64,000 nucleotides of DNA from Gemmatirosa kalamazoonensis (GCF_000522985.1 NZ_CP007128.1:186001-250000), one strand, 5' to 3'. Positions 1 to 8,620 are shown, numbered from the stretch's first letter. The notes: generated from the letters alone by a model not told the origin. Numbers and translations: made by a program.

Positions 1-1654
1 GCTGCTCCTCGTCGCGCTGCGGCTGCTGAAGCGATTCAGCCCCACGCTCGGCGGCGCGCGGAACCGCCTCCCGATGGAGGTGGTGCAGCGGCTGCCGCTC
101 GGCCCGAAGCAGTCGATCGTCGTCGTGCGCGTCGGCGAGAAGGTGCTGACGATGGCGGTGAGCGACGGCGGCATCCGGCAGCTCGTGGAGCTGGACGGCG
201 ACGACCGCGCCGCGGTGCTCGCGTCGTCGTCGACGCCGGTGCCGTTCGAGAGCTCGCGCTCGGCGTCGTCGGGCGTGGTCGCGGCGCTCACGGCGCATCC
301 GGAGCTGCTCGGCCTCCCCGGCGCGGCATGGCTGCGCACGACGCTGGCCCGCCGTGCCGCGGCCGCGCGGTCGGCGCCTGACGCGTCGGCCGACGGCGTC
401 GGCGAGGCGTCGGGGGCCGGGTCGGCCACCGGGTCGGCCGGCGCAGCCGACGACGCGGCGCCGTCGTGGCTCGCGGCGATCTCGACGCCCCCGGGGGGCG
501 TGTCGCGGATCATGCTCGACGTCTCGGCGCCCGCGGCTCCGGCGCGCGCCGCGTCTCCGGCCGGCGCCGACGCGTTCCGCTCGATGCTCGGCATGGCGCT
601 CTCCTCGGCCACGAAGCTCGCGCTCGTCGGCGCGGTGCTCGGCGCGCTCGCCTGGACGCCGTCGCGCGCCGCCGCGCAGGCGCGTCCCGACAGCGCTGCG
701 CCCAACACGCCTAACGCGCCTAACGTCACCGCCGCACCCGCTCCCGCCGCACCCGCTTCCGCCGCTACGGCTCTTCCAGTCCTTCCCGCCGCGACCCGGG
801 CGGCCCTGTACCAGAACGCGCTGCGCCAGGCCGCTCCCGCGCGGCTCGGTCGCGGACGCGACACGCAGGCGCCGGCGGGGCCCGGCGGCCAGCGCACCGG
901 CCCCGCGCCGATGGCGCCGGGTGCGTCGGCGCCCCGTGGCGCGCCGGCGAGCGCGGACACGATGATCGCCCGCCTCGCCCCACAGCTCGATCTGCGCGTC
1001 GCCGGCGGCAAGGGCGACGGCCTGCGGCTGAGCGGCACGGTCGGCATCGTCGTCATGATGGGCGTGCTCACGCTGCTGCCGACGCTCGTGCTCATGATGA
1101 CGGGCTTCACGCGCATCCTCATCGTGCTGCACTTCCTGAAGCAGGCCCTCGGCACGCAGAACGCGCCGCCGAATCACCTCGTCGCCGCGCTCGCGCTGCT
1201 GCTCACGGGGTTCGTCATGGGCCCCACGCTCTCCACGGTGAACCAGACCGCGCTGCAGCCGTGGCTCGCCGGGAAGATCGAGCAGGCCGAGATGATGCAG
1301 GTCGGCGTGCGGCCGTTCCGCGAGTTCATGCTGCGGCAGACGCGCGAGCGCGACCTGCAGACGTTCGTCGAGATGAGCCACGTGGAGCAGGCGCCGAAGA
1401 CGGTCGAGGAGGTGCCGCTCGTCGTCGTCATGTCGGCGTTCGTCACGAGCGAGCTGCGCACCGCGTTCCAGCTCGGCTTCGCGCTCTTCCTGCCGTTCAT
1501 CATCATCGACCTCGTCGTGAGCTCGGTGCTCATGAGCATGGGCATGATGATGCTGCCGCCGGCGATGATCGCCCTGCCGTGCAAGCTGCTGCTGTTCGTG
1601 CTCGTCGACGGCTGGACGCTCGTCATCCAGAGCGTGGTGCAGTCGTTCAAGTGA
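1..1654 (+). CDS. fliP: FliO-FliP fusion, flagellar export gate (5' partial)
   Basis: Inner-membrane subunits of the flagellar type III export gate, joined in one frame. The frame is open to the window edge, so the true start lies outside. Upstream of the first Met (base 74) it encodes a hydrophobic run ending LLKRFSP, followed by the short FliO cytoplasmic domain (residues 1-55 from that Met, MEVVQRLPLG). An Ala/Pro-rich linker (about 56-310) contains a signal-peptide-like stretch near 175-200 (KLALVGAVLGALAW, then AAAQA). FliP normally has such a cleaved signal, and Met codons at 584 and 593 could serve as a separate fliP start. Residues about 312-526 are FliP, with MTGFTRILIVLHFL and the usual membrane segments. 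No stop separates the parts. Sure about both domains; whether a separate FliP is also made is unknown. Confidence 0.9.
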   Translation, partial: LLLVALRLLKRFSPTLGGARNRLPMEVVQRLPLGPKQSIVVVRVGEKVLTMAVSDGGIRQLVELDGDDRAAVLASSSTPVPFESSRSASSGVVAALTAHPELLGLPGAAWLRTTLARRAAAARSAPDASADGVGEASGAGSATGSAGAADDAAPSWLAAISTPPGGVSRIMLDVSAPAAPARAASPAGADAFRSMLGMALSSATKLALVGAVLGALAWTPSRAAAQARPDSAAPNTPNAPNVTAAPAPAAPASAATALPVLPAATRAALYQNALRQAAPARLGRGRDTQAPAGPGGQRTGPAPMAPGASAPRGAPASADTMIARLAPQLDLRVAGGKGDGLRLSGTVGIVVMMGVLTLLPTLVLMMTGFTRILIVLHFLKQALGTQNAPPNHLVAALALLLTGFVMGPTLSTVNQTALQPWLAGKIEQAEMMQVGVRPFREFMLRQTRERDLQTFVEMSHVEQAPKTVEEVPLVVVMSAFVTSELRTAFQLGFALFLPFIIIDLVVSSVLMSMGMMMLPPAMIALPCKLLLFVLVDGWTLVIQSVVQSFK

Positions 1655-1667
1655 CGGCGACCTGACG

Positions 1668-1692
1668 ACGGCGACCCTCGCACGGTCGCCGT
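1668..1692. terminator. hairpin between convergent genes
   Basis: ACGGCGACC (1668-1676) pairs perfectly with GGTCGCCGT (1684-1692) around a 7-nt loop. It lies between the fliOP stop and the stop of the opposite-strand HAD gene, so it probably serves as a two-way terminator. No U-tract is visible. A near-identical ACGGCGAC stem occurs at 43372-43400. Confidence 0.6.
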
Positions 1693-2498
1693 CAGAGCCC
1701 AGCCGCCAGCTCCAGCGCCTCGACGAGCCCCAGCTCGTCCACGTGCCTGACGACGGTGCGCGCGACGGCCAGCGCCTCGGGCTCGGCGTTCCCCATCGCG
1801 ACGGGAAAGCCGACGGCCTGCATCGCGGCCGCGTCGTTCGCCCCGTCGCCGACCATCATCGTGCGCGCGACGGGCACGCCGTACGCCGCCGCCACGAGCC
1901 GCACGGCGTGCGCCTTGTCGACGCCCTCGGCGGTGATGTTCACGAACATGGTGTCGGGCATCACCGGCGACACCGACGGCGAGTAGTGCAGCCCCGCGTG
2001 CGGCTCCGCGACGACGGCGTCGGCCTCCTCGCGCGACACGAGCCACTGCGCGCGCACGGCGGGCGCGCGGAGCGATGCGAACGGGCGCGGGACGAACGGG
2101 ATGCCCAGCAACCCCGCGTGACGCCGCGCGCGGTCGGCGTCGCGCTCCACGGCGACCTCCTCGTCGGTGTAGAGCTCGAGCACGCGTCCGGTCTCGTCGG
2201 CGCGGCGCACGAGCCACGCGACGAGCTCCGGCGAGAGGCCGTGCGAGCGCGACTCGCCGGGGTGGCCGTTCGACGCGAAGCGCATCACGCTCGCGCCGTT
2301 CTGGAACACGTGCCAGCCGTCGGGATCGAGCCGCTCGGCGAACCCGCGCGTCTTGCCGAACCCGGGGCGGCCGGAGCAGAGCGCGAGGCGGATGCCTGAC
2401 GCGCGCGCCCGCTCGACGGCGGTCCACACGGCGGGGAGCACGTCGCCGGAGGTGCCGACGAGCGTGCCGTCGACGTCGACGAAGACGAGAGGGATCAC
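1692..2498 (-). CDS. HAD-superfamily phosphatase, Cof/IIB type
   Basis: Cytoplasmic hydrolase that uses an aspartyl-phosphate intermediate; likely substrates are sugar or nucleotide phosphates, not resolvable here. Motif I is DVDGT at residues 8-12 (D8 nucleophile, D10 acid/base). The late Mg-binding motif is GDGANDAAAM near residue 215, and the alpha/beta cap between them is typical of IIB members. At 268 aa the length is normal. It begins 4 bases after the stop of the TonB-like gene upstream on the same strand, so the two form a pair. The pair sits between fliOP and fliQ on the opposite strand, which breaks the usual fliOPQR order. No obvious link to motility. Confidence 0.85.
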   Translation of the reverse strand: MIPLVFVDVDGTLVGTSGDVLPAVWTAVERARASGIRLALCSGRPGFGKTRGFAERLDPDGWHVFQNGASVMRFASNGHPGESRSHGLSPELVAWLVRRADETGRVLELYTDEEVAVERDADRARRHAGLLGIPFVPRPFASLRAPAVRAQWLVSREEADAVVAEPHAGLHYSPSVSPVMPDTMFVNITAEGVDKAHAVRLVAAAYGVPVARTMMVGDGANDAAAMQAVGFPVAMGNAEPEALAVARTVVRHVDELGLVEALELAAGL

Positions 2499-2502
2499 GG
2501 CG

Positions 2503-3357
2503 TCACGGCCGGAGCTCGAACGTGAACGGCTGCCGCACGAGCTGCTTCACCGGGCAGCCGCCGACGGTCGCCGGCAGGAACTCCATGTGCTGCAACGCGT
2601 CGTACACCGAGCGCACGAACGGCTCGCTCGTGTAGCGCAGCACGCGCAGCGTCGAGGGCACGAGCCGTCCGTGCTCGTCGATGACGAACTCGAGATGCAC
2701 GGCCCCCTGGACGCCGGCCGCCTTCTCCGCCAGCGGGTAGCGCGGGCCCTGGTTGCCCGGCCGCGGCAGCACCCACGTCGCGTCCCGGAACAGCGGCAGC
2801 GTGAGCAGGGCGACGTCGCGCGTCGCGCGGTCGATCGGCGGCTTCGTGGTGTCGGGCGGCTCGCGCGTGGTGAGCGACACGAAGACGGTCGCCCGCTCCG
2901 GCACCTCCGCCGGCGTCGGTACCAGCGCGTCCGCGGAGTCGGCAGCGTGCACCGCGGCGAGCAGCGCCGCGTCGGCGGCGTCGGCGAGCGACCGCGTCAC
3001 GAGATCGACGTCGGTGACGTGTCCGTCGCGGCGCATCGTGACGCGCACCTCGTCGCGCAGCACGGGGCGCGTGAACGACTCCCGCTCCCCCATCACCGTG
3101 CCCGCGCCGTCGAACACCGGCATGTCCAGCGGCTGCGCGATGCGTAGCCGAGTCGCGACCGCATCGAGCACGAAGTCGATCCACGGGTGCGGCAGCACGG
3201 CCAGCCCGTTCCCCCCGCGCGCGACCAGCCGCAGCGTGTCCACGACCGTCGCCACGGGGGTGCGGAGCGCGGCCGAGTCGCACGCGGCCGGCGGCGCGGC
3301 GAGCGTCGTGAGGAGCGCGAGCGAGACGAGAGGGAGAGGCGGCATCGACAGGTTCAA
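2503..3357 (-). CDS. TonB C-terminal-domain protein
   Basis: Exported protein of 284 aa. Residues 1-26 form a signal peptide (PLVSLALLTTLAA, then PPAAC); Cys26 could be a weak lipoprotein site, but the position -3 Pro is poor for that. The C-terminal 100 residues resemble the TonB energy-transducer domain: GAVHLEFVIDEHGRLVPSTLRVLR, shown here as GAVHLEFVIDEHGRL, then a conserved MEFLPATVGGCPV and QPFTFEL ending. It lacks the N-terminal membrane anchor plus Pro-rich spanner of true TonB, so it is better called TonB-like. First gene of a two-gene unit with the HAD phosphatase. Its 5' end faces the fliQ promoter region. Confidence 0.7.
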   Translation of the reverse strand: MNLSMPPLPLVSLALLTTLAAPPAACDSAALRTPVATVVDTLRLVARGGNGLAVLPHPWIDFVLDAVATRLRIAQPLDMPVFDGAGTVMGERESFTRPVLRDEVRVTMRRDGHVTDVDLVTRSLADAADAALLAAVHAADSADALVPTPAEVPERATVFVSLTTREPPDTTKPPIDRATRDVALLTLPLFRDATWVLPRPGNQGPRYPLAEKAAGVQGAVHLEFVIDEHGRLVPSTLRVLRYTSEPFVRSVYDALQHMEFLPATVGGCPVKQLVRQPFTFELRP

Positions 3358-3438
3358 CGGCGGCGAACGGGCAACCTAGCCGCCCCACGCGGACGCCGGC
3401 ACCGCCCCGGAAGGCGGAAGATTGCGCCGCCAGCCACC

Positions 3439-3469
3439 CGGCAAGAACTGCCGTCCGGCACGATCGCCG
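3439..3469. promoter_or_regulatory. paired CGGCA-N5-TGCCG palindromes upstream of fliQ
   Basis: CGGCAAGAACTGCCG (3439-3453) is a perfect inverted repeat. A second, imperfect copy, CGGCACGATCGCCG, starts at 3456. The pair lies about 97 bases before the -24 element of a sigma-54-like promoter, a usual distance for an enhancer-binding protein. From memory it resembles the ftr sites of Caulobacter FlbD. A similar pair precedes flgF at 17475-17507. Confidence 0.5.
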
Positions 3470-3548
3470 TCCCCCGACCCCGCGTGACGCGAATCACGAA
3501 GTCTCGCTCCGCCAACGACTTGGCCGCCAGCATCGGCCGAGCGCGCCA

Positions 3549-3564
3549 TGGCACCGGGCCTGCC
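3549..3564 (+). promoter_or_regulatory. sigma-54-like promoter for fliQ operon
   Basis: TGGCACCGGGCCTGCC has the invariant GG (3550-3551) and GC (3562-3563) separated by exactly 10 bases, and the -24 half (TGGCAC) matches the consensus. The -12 half is CTGC rather than TTGC. It lies 55 bases upstream of the fliQ GTG. Confidence 0.45.
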
Positions 3565-3618
3565 TTCTCCCGGTGCGTCGGACCCCCTCCGCACGTCCCC
3601 CCGCGTTTCCCCCCCGCC

Positions 3619-3888
3619 GTGTCGCATCAGCTCATCGTCGATCTCGCGCGCAACGCGATCATGCTCGCCCTGATGGTCGCGGGGCCGATGCTGATCGTGG
3701 CGCTCGGCGTCGGGTTGCTGGTGAGCGTGATCCAGGCGGTGACGCAGATCCAGGAGCAGACGCTGTCGTTCGTGCCGAAGCTCGTGGCGGTCGGCGCGAC
3801 GTTCCTCATCGCGCTCCCCTGGATCCTCCAGATCCTCATCAAGTACACGACGGAGCTGTTCCGCAGCCTCCCGTCGTTCGTGTCGTAG
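3619..3888 (+). CDS. fliQ: flagellar biosynthesis protein FliQ
   Basis: Small export-gate protein of 89 aa with two membrane segments (about 15-38 and 52-75). The hallmark ATQIQEQTLSF stretch is preserved as AVTQIQEQTLSFVPK at about 41-55. The GTG at 3619 was chosen because it gives exactly the family length; the open frame runs further upstream but has no FliQ homology there. There is no Shine-Dalgarno sequence in the C-rich leader. Its stop (TAG) abuts the fliR ATG with no gap. First gene of the operon fliQ-fliR-flhB-flhA-flhF-flhG-fliA. Confidence 0.92.
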   Translation: MSHQLIVDLARNAIMLALMVAGPMLIVALGVGLLVSVIQAVTQIQEQTLSFVPKLVAVGATFLIALPWILQILIKYTTELFRSLPSFVS

Positions 3889-4680
3889 ATGCCCGGCTTC
3901 GATCTCTTCGCGCCGGGCTACGCCCCGACCCTCGTGCTCCTCGCCTGCCGCGTGGGGGGGCTCGTGCTCATCGCGCCGGTGTTCTCGGCGAAGCCGATCC
4001 CGATGCAGCTGCGCACCGGCGTGCTGCTGCTGCTCACGGTGCTGCTCGCGCCGAGCGCGCACGCCGCGGCGCTGCACGCGTCGCGCACCGGGCCGCAGAT
4101 CACGCCGGCCGCGTTCCTCACCGAGTCGCTCGTCGGCTTCGCGATCGGCTTCGGCGCCGCGGTGCTCGTCGGCGCGATGGAGACGGCGGGCGACCTCACG
4201 TCGACGGCGATCGGCGTCTCCGGCGCCTCGCTGCTCGATCCACTGAACGGCGCGTCGTCGAGCGTGCTCGCCCAGTTCGGGCAGATGTTCGCGGTGACGG
4301 TGCTGCTCGCCGTGAACGGCCACCTCGTGATGCTCGACGCGCTCGCCGAGTCGACGCGCGCGCTGCCGGTGGGCACCGCGCTGAACGTGAGCGAGGGGCT
4401 GCGTGCGCTGCTGTCGCAGGGCGCGACGCTGTTCGTGCTCGGCCTCCGCTTCGCCGCGCCGGTGATCGCCGCGTCGATGATCGGCAACGTCGCGCTCGCG
4501 GTGCTGTCGCGTGTCGCGCCGCAGCTCAACGCGCTCACGATCGCGTTCCCGATCCAGATCGCGCTGGGCCTCGTCGCGCTCTGCGCGTCGCTCGCGTTCG
4601 TCGCGACGTGGATGACCGGATGGGGCACCGCGCTCGCCGGGCAGCTCGAGCTCGTGTTCCACGCCTTCGCCGCTCGCTGA
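3889..4680 (+). CDS. fliR: flagellar biosynthesis protein FliR
   Basis: Export-gate membrane protein of 263 aa, normal for the family. It begins FDLFAPGYAPTLVLLACRVGGL and contains AKPIPMQLRTGVLLLLTVLLA-type FliR signatures (AKPIPMQLRTGVLLL near 32-46), followed by hydrophobic helices to the C terminus (MTGWGTALAGQLELVF). In assembled gates one FliR joins a FliP5-FliQ4 ring. The start codon directly follows the fliQ stop, so translation is probably coupled. flhB starts 7 bases after its stop. Confidence 0.92.
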   Translation: MPGFDLFAPGYAPTLVLLACRVGGLVLIAPVFSAKPIPMQLRTGVLLLLTVLLAPSAHAAALHASRTGPQITPAAFLTESLVGFAIGFGAAVLVGAMETAGDLTSTAIGVSGASLLDPLNGASSSVLAQFGQMFAVTVLLAVNGHLVMLDALAESTRALPVGTALNVSEGLRALLSQGATLFVLGLRFAAPVIAASMIGNVALAVLSRVAPQLNALTIAFPIQIALGLVALCASLAFVATWMTGWGTALAGQLELVFHAFAAR

Positions 4681-4687
4681 CGCTCCG

Positions 4688-5755
4688 ATGGCCGATACCG
4701 AGCAGGAGAAGACAGAAGCCCCGACCCAGCGCAAGCGCGACGACGCGGCGAAGGACGGGCGCGTTCCGCGAAGCCAGGAGCTGAACGCGGCCGTGCTGCT
4801 GCTCACCTCCGCGCTCGCGCTGAACGCGACGGGCCCGGGTCTCGCGCGCGCGATGCGCGACCTGATGGGCTCGGGGCTCGGGTACGCGAGCGTCGGCGTG
4901 GTCGACGGGCCGGGCATCGTCTCGCTCATCCGGCTGTTCGGCTGGAAGACGCTGGGCGCGCTCGCCGCGTTCCTCGCCACGATGGCCGGCGCGTCGCTCG
5001 CCATCGGCGCGCTGCAGGCGCGCGGCACGATGAGCGCGAAGCCGATCACGCCCGACTTCAACCGGCTGAACCCCGCGCAGAACGCGAAGCGCGTGATCGG
5101 CACGCAGGGCTTCGTGGAGCTGTTCAAGGCGCTCCTCAAGCTGCTCATCGTCGGGTGGGCCGTGTGGCACGTGCTCGCGCCGGCGTGGCCGGCGATCACC
5201 GCGCTGGGCCAGCAGCCGCCGCGCGCGCTGCTCGAGATCGTGCGCGAGTACGGCGTGGGCATGCTGCGCACCGCGGGGCTCGCGTATCTCGCGCTCGCCG
5301 GCGCCGACTACGCGTGGCAGCTGTGGCAGCACGAGAAGGGGCTCCGCATGACGAAGGAAGAGGTCAAGCAGGAGCACAAGAATCAGGAGGGCGACCCGAT
5401 GGTGAAGTCGCGCATGCGCGCGCTCGCCCGGCAGCGGGTCCGCCAGCAGATGTTCAAGGACGTCAAGAAGGCCGACGTCGTGCTCGTGAACCCGGTGCAC
5501 ATCGCGGTCGCGCTGAAGTACGACCCGAGCGTCGCGCCCGCCCCGTACGTCGTCGCGTTAGGCCGCCGCAAGGTGGCCGAGCGCATCAAGGCGCTCGCCT
5601 ACGAGGCCGGCGTCCCCGTGGTCGAGAACGTCCCCCTCGCTCGTGCCCTCATCGCCGCCGTGAAGCTGGGGCAGATGATCCCGACCGAGCTCTATCTCGC
5701 CGTCGCCGAAGTCCTCGCCTTCGTCATGCGCAAGCGCACCAACACGGCCGCCTGA
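4688..5755 (+). CDS. flhB: flagellar export switch protein FlhB
   Basis: Membrane protein that controls substrate specificity of the export apparatus; 355 aa. The N terminus is the typical charged stretch (EQEKTEAPTQRKRDDAAKDG, residues 5-24), followed by four membrane helices and the cytoplasmic FlhBc domain. The autocleavage site reads NPVH at residues 268-271, where most family members have NPTH. Cleavage after Asn is expected to be retained because Asn and Pro are present, but the Thr to Val change is unusual. The stop overlaps the flhA start (TGATG). Confidence 0.93.
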   Translation: MADTEQEKTEAPTQRKRDDAAKDGRVPRSQELNAAVLLLTSALALNATGPGLARAMRDLMGSGLGYASVGVVDGPGIVSLIRLFGWKTLGALAAFLATMAGASLAIGALQARGTMSAKPITPDFNRLNPAQNAKRVIGTQGFVELFKALLKLLIVGWAVWHVLAPAWPAITALGQQPPRALLEIVREYGVGMLRTAGLAYLALAGADYAWQLWQHEKGLRMTKEEVKQEHKNQEGDPMVKSRMRALARQRVRQQMFKDVKKADVVLVNPVHIAVALKYDPSVAPAPYVVALGRRKVAERIKALAYEAGVPVVENVPLARALIAAVKLGQMIPTELYLAVAEVLAFVMRKRTNTAA

Positions 5756-7842
5756 TGGCTACCGCCGCGATTCCCGTCCCCGCGAACGCGGGCAACCGCT
5801 CGCGTGCCGAGATCGGCATGGCGGTCGCCGTCGTGCTCGTCGTCGCGCTGCTCGTCGTGCCGCTCCCGCCGGTGCTGCTCGACCTGAGCCTCGCGACGTC
5901 GATCGGCATGTCGCTCGTCGTGCTGCTCGTGTCGCTGCAGACGACCGACCCGCTCGAGTTCAGCTCGTTCCCCGCGCTGCTGCTCGTGATGACGCTGTTC
6001 CGCCTCGCGCTGAACGTGTCGAGCACGCGGCTCATCCTCAGCCGCGGCGAGGCGGGCAAGGTCATCGAGGCGTTCGGCACGTTCGTCATCGGCGGCAACT
6101 ACGCCGTCGGCATCGTGATCTTCCTGATCCTCATCGGGATCAACTTCATCGTCATCACGAAGGGCGCCGGGCGCGTCGCCGAGGTCGCGGCGCGGTTCAC
6201 GCTCGACGCGATGCCCGGCAAGCAGATGGCCATCGACGCCGACCTCGGCGCGGGGCTCATCGACGAGAAGGAGGCGAAGCGCCGCCGCGAGGAGATCGCG
6301 AAGCAGGCCGACTTCTTCGGCGCCATGGACGGCTCGTCGAAGTTCGTGAAGGGCGACGCGATCGCCGCGCTGCTCATCACCGCGATCAACATCGTCGGCG
6401 GCATCTTCATCGGCGTCGTGCAGCGCGGGCTGCCGATCGGCAAGGCGGCCGCGACGTACACGATCCTCACCGTCGGCGACGGGCTCGTGTCGCAGGTGCC
6501 GGCGCTCATCACGAGCACCGCGGCGGGCCTCATGGTCACCGCCGCCGGCCAGGACGCGCGCATCGGCAACGTCGTGACGAGCCAGCTCGGCGCGCACCCG
6601 AAGGCGCTGTTCATGGCGTCCGGCGTGCTCGCGGTGTTCGCGCTCGTCCCCGGCCTGCCGATGTTCCCGTTCCTCGCGCTCGCCGGCGGGACCGCGGCGT
6701 TAGGCAGGCTCTCGCAGAGCGCGCAGCGGTCGCGCCTCGCCGCGGCCGAGCAGGTGGAGGTCCAGACGCCGGAGCCGGTGCAGGCGCCGGACCCGATGAA
6801 GGACCTGCTCCAGATCGACCCGATCGAGCTCGAGGTGGGCTACGCGCTCATCCCGCTCATCGACGAGCGCCAGGGCGGCGACCTGCTGGAGCGCATCTCG
6901 ATGCTGCGCAAGCAGAGCGCGCTGGAGCTGGGCATCCTCATCCCGCCCATCCGCATCCGCGACGACATCCGCCTGCCGAGCAACGAGTACCTCGTGAAGC
7001 TCCGCGGCAGCGAGATCGCGCGCGCCGAGGTGATGCCGCGCTTCCTCATGGCTCTGAATACCGGGGGAGTCATGCAGGAGATAGATGGCATGGACACGGT
7101 CGATCCGAGCTTCGGCATGCCGGCGAAATGGATCGCGAGCACGCGCCGCGGCGAGGCCGAGACGTACGGCTACGTCGTCGTCGAGCCGACCACCGTCGTC
7201 GCCACGCACCTCATCGAGGTGCTGAAGGCGAACGCCGCCGAGCTGCTGGGCCGCCAGGACGTGCAGGAGATGGTGGAGACGCTGAAGAAGACGCACCCCG
7301 CGCTCGTCGAGGAAGTCGTCCCGAACAAGATGTCGCTCGGCACCCTGCACCGCGTGCTGCAGCGCCTCCTCCGCGAGCGCGTGCCGATCCGCGACCTCGT
7401 CACGATCCTCGAGGCGCTCGGCGACGCGGCGGACGCGACGAAGGATCCGGAGCTGCTGTGCGAGCACGCGCGCCGCGCGCTCTCCAACGTCATCGCGCGG
7501 CTCTACGCGGACGCCACCGGCGTCGTGCAGGGGATCACGATCGGGCCGCGGCTCGAGCAGGCGCTGACGGGACTCTTCGGCCCGCGGCAGAACGCGCAGG
7601 CCATGGGGCTGCTCACGCCCGACGGTCTCGCCGGGCTGCTGCGCGACCTGAACGGGCTGTCGACCGGCGCGTCGATGGACGGCCGTCCGCTGCCGCTCAT
7701 CACGCCGCCGAGCCTCCGCGTCGGCGTGCGGCGCCTCATCGAGCCGGTGCTCCCCGCCCTGCCGGTGGTGTCGCTCGCCGAGCTGCCGCCTAACGTGACG
7801 CTGCAGAGCGCGGGCACGTGGGAGATGCTGCATGCGGCGTGA
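5755..7842 (+). CDS. flhA: flagellar export platform protein FlhA
   Basis: Inner-membrane ring protein of the flagellar export machine; 695 aa from the ATG that overlaps the flhB stop. Hydrophobic helices occupy about 20-310, with the FHIPEP signature region around FRLALNVSSTRLILSRGEAG (residues 82-101) and the conserved GDAIAALLITAINIVGG segment. Residues about 345-695 form the cytoplasmic chaperone/substrate docking domain (LELEVGYALIPLI, adapted here as IELEVGYALIPLIDE). The open frame extends upstream inside flhB, but that part is antisense-free shadow. The 3' end overlaps flhF by 11 bases. Confidence 0.95.
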   Translation: MATAAIPVPANAGNRSRAEIGMAVAVVLVVALLVVPLPPVLLDLSLATSIGMSLVVLLVSLQTTDPLEFSSFPALLLVMTLFRLALNVSSTRLILSRGEAGKVIEAFGTFVIGGNYAVGIVIFLILIGINFIVITKGAGRVAEVAARFTLDAMPGKQMAIDADLGAGLIDEKEAKRRREEIAKQADFFGAMDGSSKFVKGDAIAALLITAINIVGGIFIGVVQRGLPIGKAAATYTILTVGDGLVSQVPALITSTAAGLMVTAAGQDARIGNVVTSQLGAHPKALFMASGVLAVFALVPGLPMFPFLALAGGTAALGRLSQSAQRSRLAAAEQVEVQTPEPVQAPDPMKDLLQIDPIELEVGYALIPLIDERQGGDLLERISMLRKQSALELGILIPPIRIRDDIRLPSNEYLVKLRGSEIARAEVMPRFLMALNTGGVMQEIDGMDTVDPSFGMPAKWIASTRRGEAETYGYVVVEPTTVVATHLIEVLKANAAELLGRQDVQEMVETLKKTHPALVEEVVPNKMSLGTLHRVLQRLLRERVPIRDLVTILEALGDAADATKDPELLCEHARRALSNVIARLYADATGVVQGITIGPRLEQALTGLFGPRQNAQAMGLLTPDGLAGLLRDLNGLSTGASMDGRPLPLITPPSLRVGVRRLIEPVLPALPVVSLAELPPNVTLQSAGTWEMLHAA

Positions 7843-8620
7843 CGTGACACGTCGGATCTTCCGCGGCCGCGACCTCGTTGCGGTGTCGGCGCAGGCGCGC
7901 GCCGCGTTCGGCGACGACGCCGTGGTGCTGCGGACGTCGTCGCTGCAGGTCGGCGCCGCGTCGGCGATCGAGATCGTCGCCGCGCCGCACCGCGACGTGG
8001 AGCGGTTCCGCGCGCGCATGACGCCGAAGCCCGAGCGGCCGTCCGTCATCGCGTTCGTCGGCCCCACCGGCGCCGGCAAGACGACGACCGCGGTGAAGGC
8101 CGCGCTGCACCCCGACGCGTTCGGCGACCGCCGCGTCGGCTTCGTGACGCTCGACACGTACCGCGCGGGCGCGGTGGCGCAGCTCGAGACGTACGCGCAG
8201 GTGGCCGGCGTGCCGCTCGAGGTGGCGTACGAGCCGGCCGACGTCGCGCCGGCGCTCGCGCGGCTCGCCGACCGTGACGTGGTCATCGTCGACACGCCCG
8301 GGCGCGGCCCGAAGGCGGGCGACGCCGCGGAGTGGCGCGCGTTGCTCGACGCGATCGCGCCCGACGAGGTGCATCTGGTGGTGCCGGCGACCGTGCGGCG
8401 CGACGTCGCCGAGGCGGTGCGCGACGCGATGGAGCACGCGACGCACGCCGTGCTCACGAAGCTCGACGAGGTGCCCGAGGAGTCCGGCGTCGCCGACCTC
8501 GCCGCGGCGCTCGATCTCCCGGTGCGCTGGGTGACCGACGGCCAGTCGATCCCCACCGACCTCGCCGCCGGCGTGCCGCGCCTCGTGCGCGCGCTCGGCG
8601 TTCGCGGAGGGATCGAGTGA
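7832..8620 (+). CDS. flhF: SRP-family GTPase FlhF
   Basis: GTPase that places the flagellum, usually at a pole, and helps start basal-body assembly; 262 aa. It has a short N-terminal B domain (about 1-65) and an NG-type GTPase domain: P-loop GPTGAGKT at 77-84, DTYRAGAVAQLETYA, DTPGRGPK and TKLDE. At 262 aa it is shorter than many FlhF proteins (350-450 aa) because the B domain is reduced. It overlaps flhA by 11 bases and flhG by 4 (GTGA). The FlhF-FlhG pair suggests controlled number and placement of flagella. Confidence 0.92.
   Translation: MRRDVTRRIFRGRDLVAVSAQARAAFGDDAVVLRTSSLQVGAASAIEIVAAPHRDVERFRARMTPKPERPSVIAFVGPTGAGKTTTAVKAALHPDAFGDRRVGFVTLDTYRAGAVAQLETYAQVAGVPLEVAYEPADVAPALARLADRDVVIVDTPGRGPKAGDAAEWRALLDAIAPDEVHLVVPATVRRDVAEAVRDAMEHATHAVLTKLDEVPEESGVADLAAALDLPVRWVTDGQSIPTDLAAGVPRLVRALGVRGGIE

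Noticed and set aside
3187-3618. Longer fliQ from an upstream start
   Set aside because: Residues before the GTG at 3619 have no FliQ similarity and overlap the sigma-54-like promoter.
4689-4698. GCCGATACC at the flhB start as a sigma-28 -10
   Set aside because: It is the Ala-Asp-Thr coding sequence at the start of flhB, with no -35 at the right distance, inside an operon.
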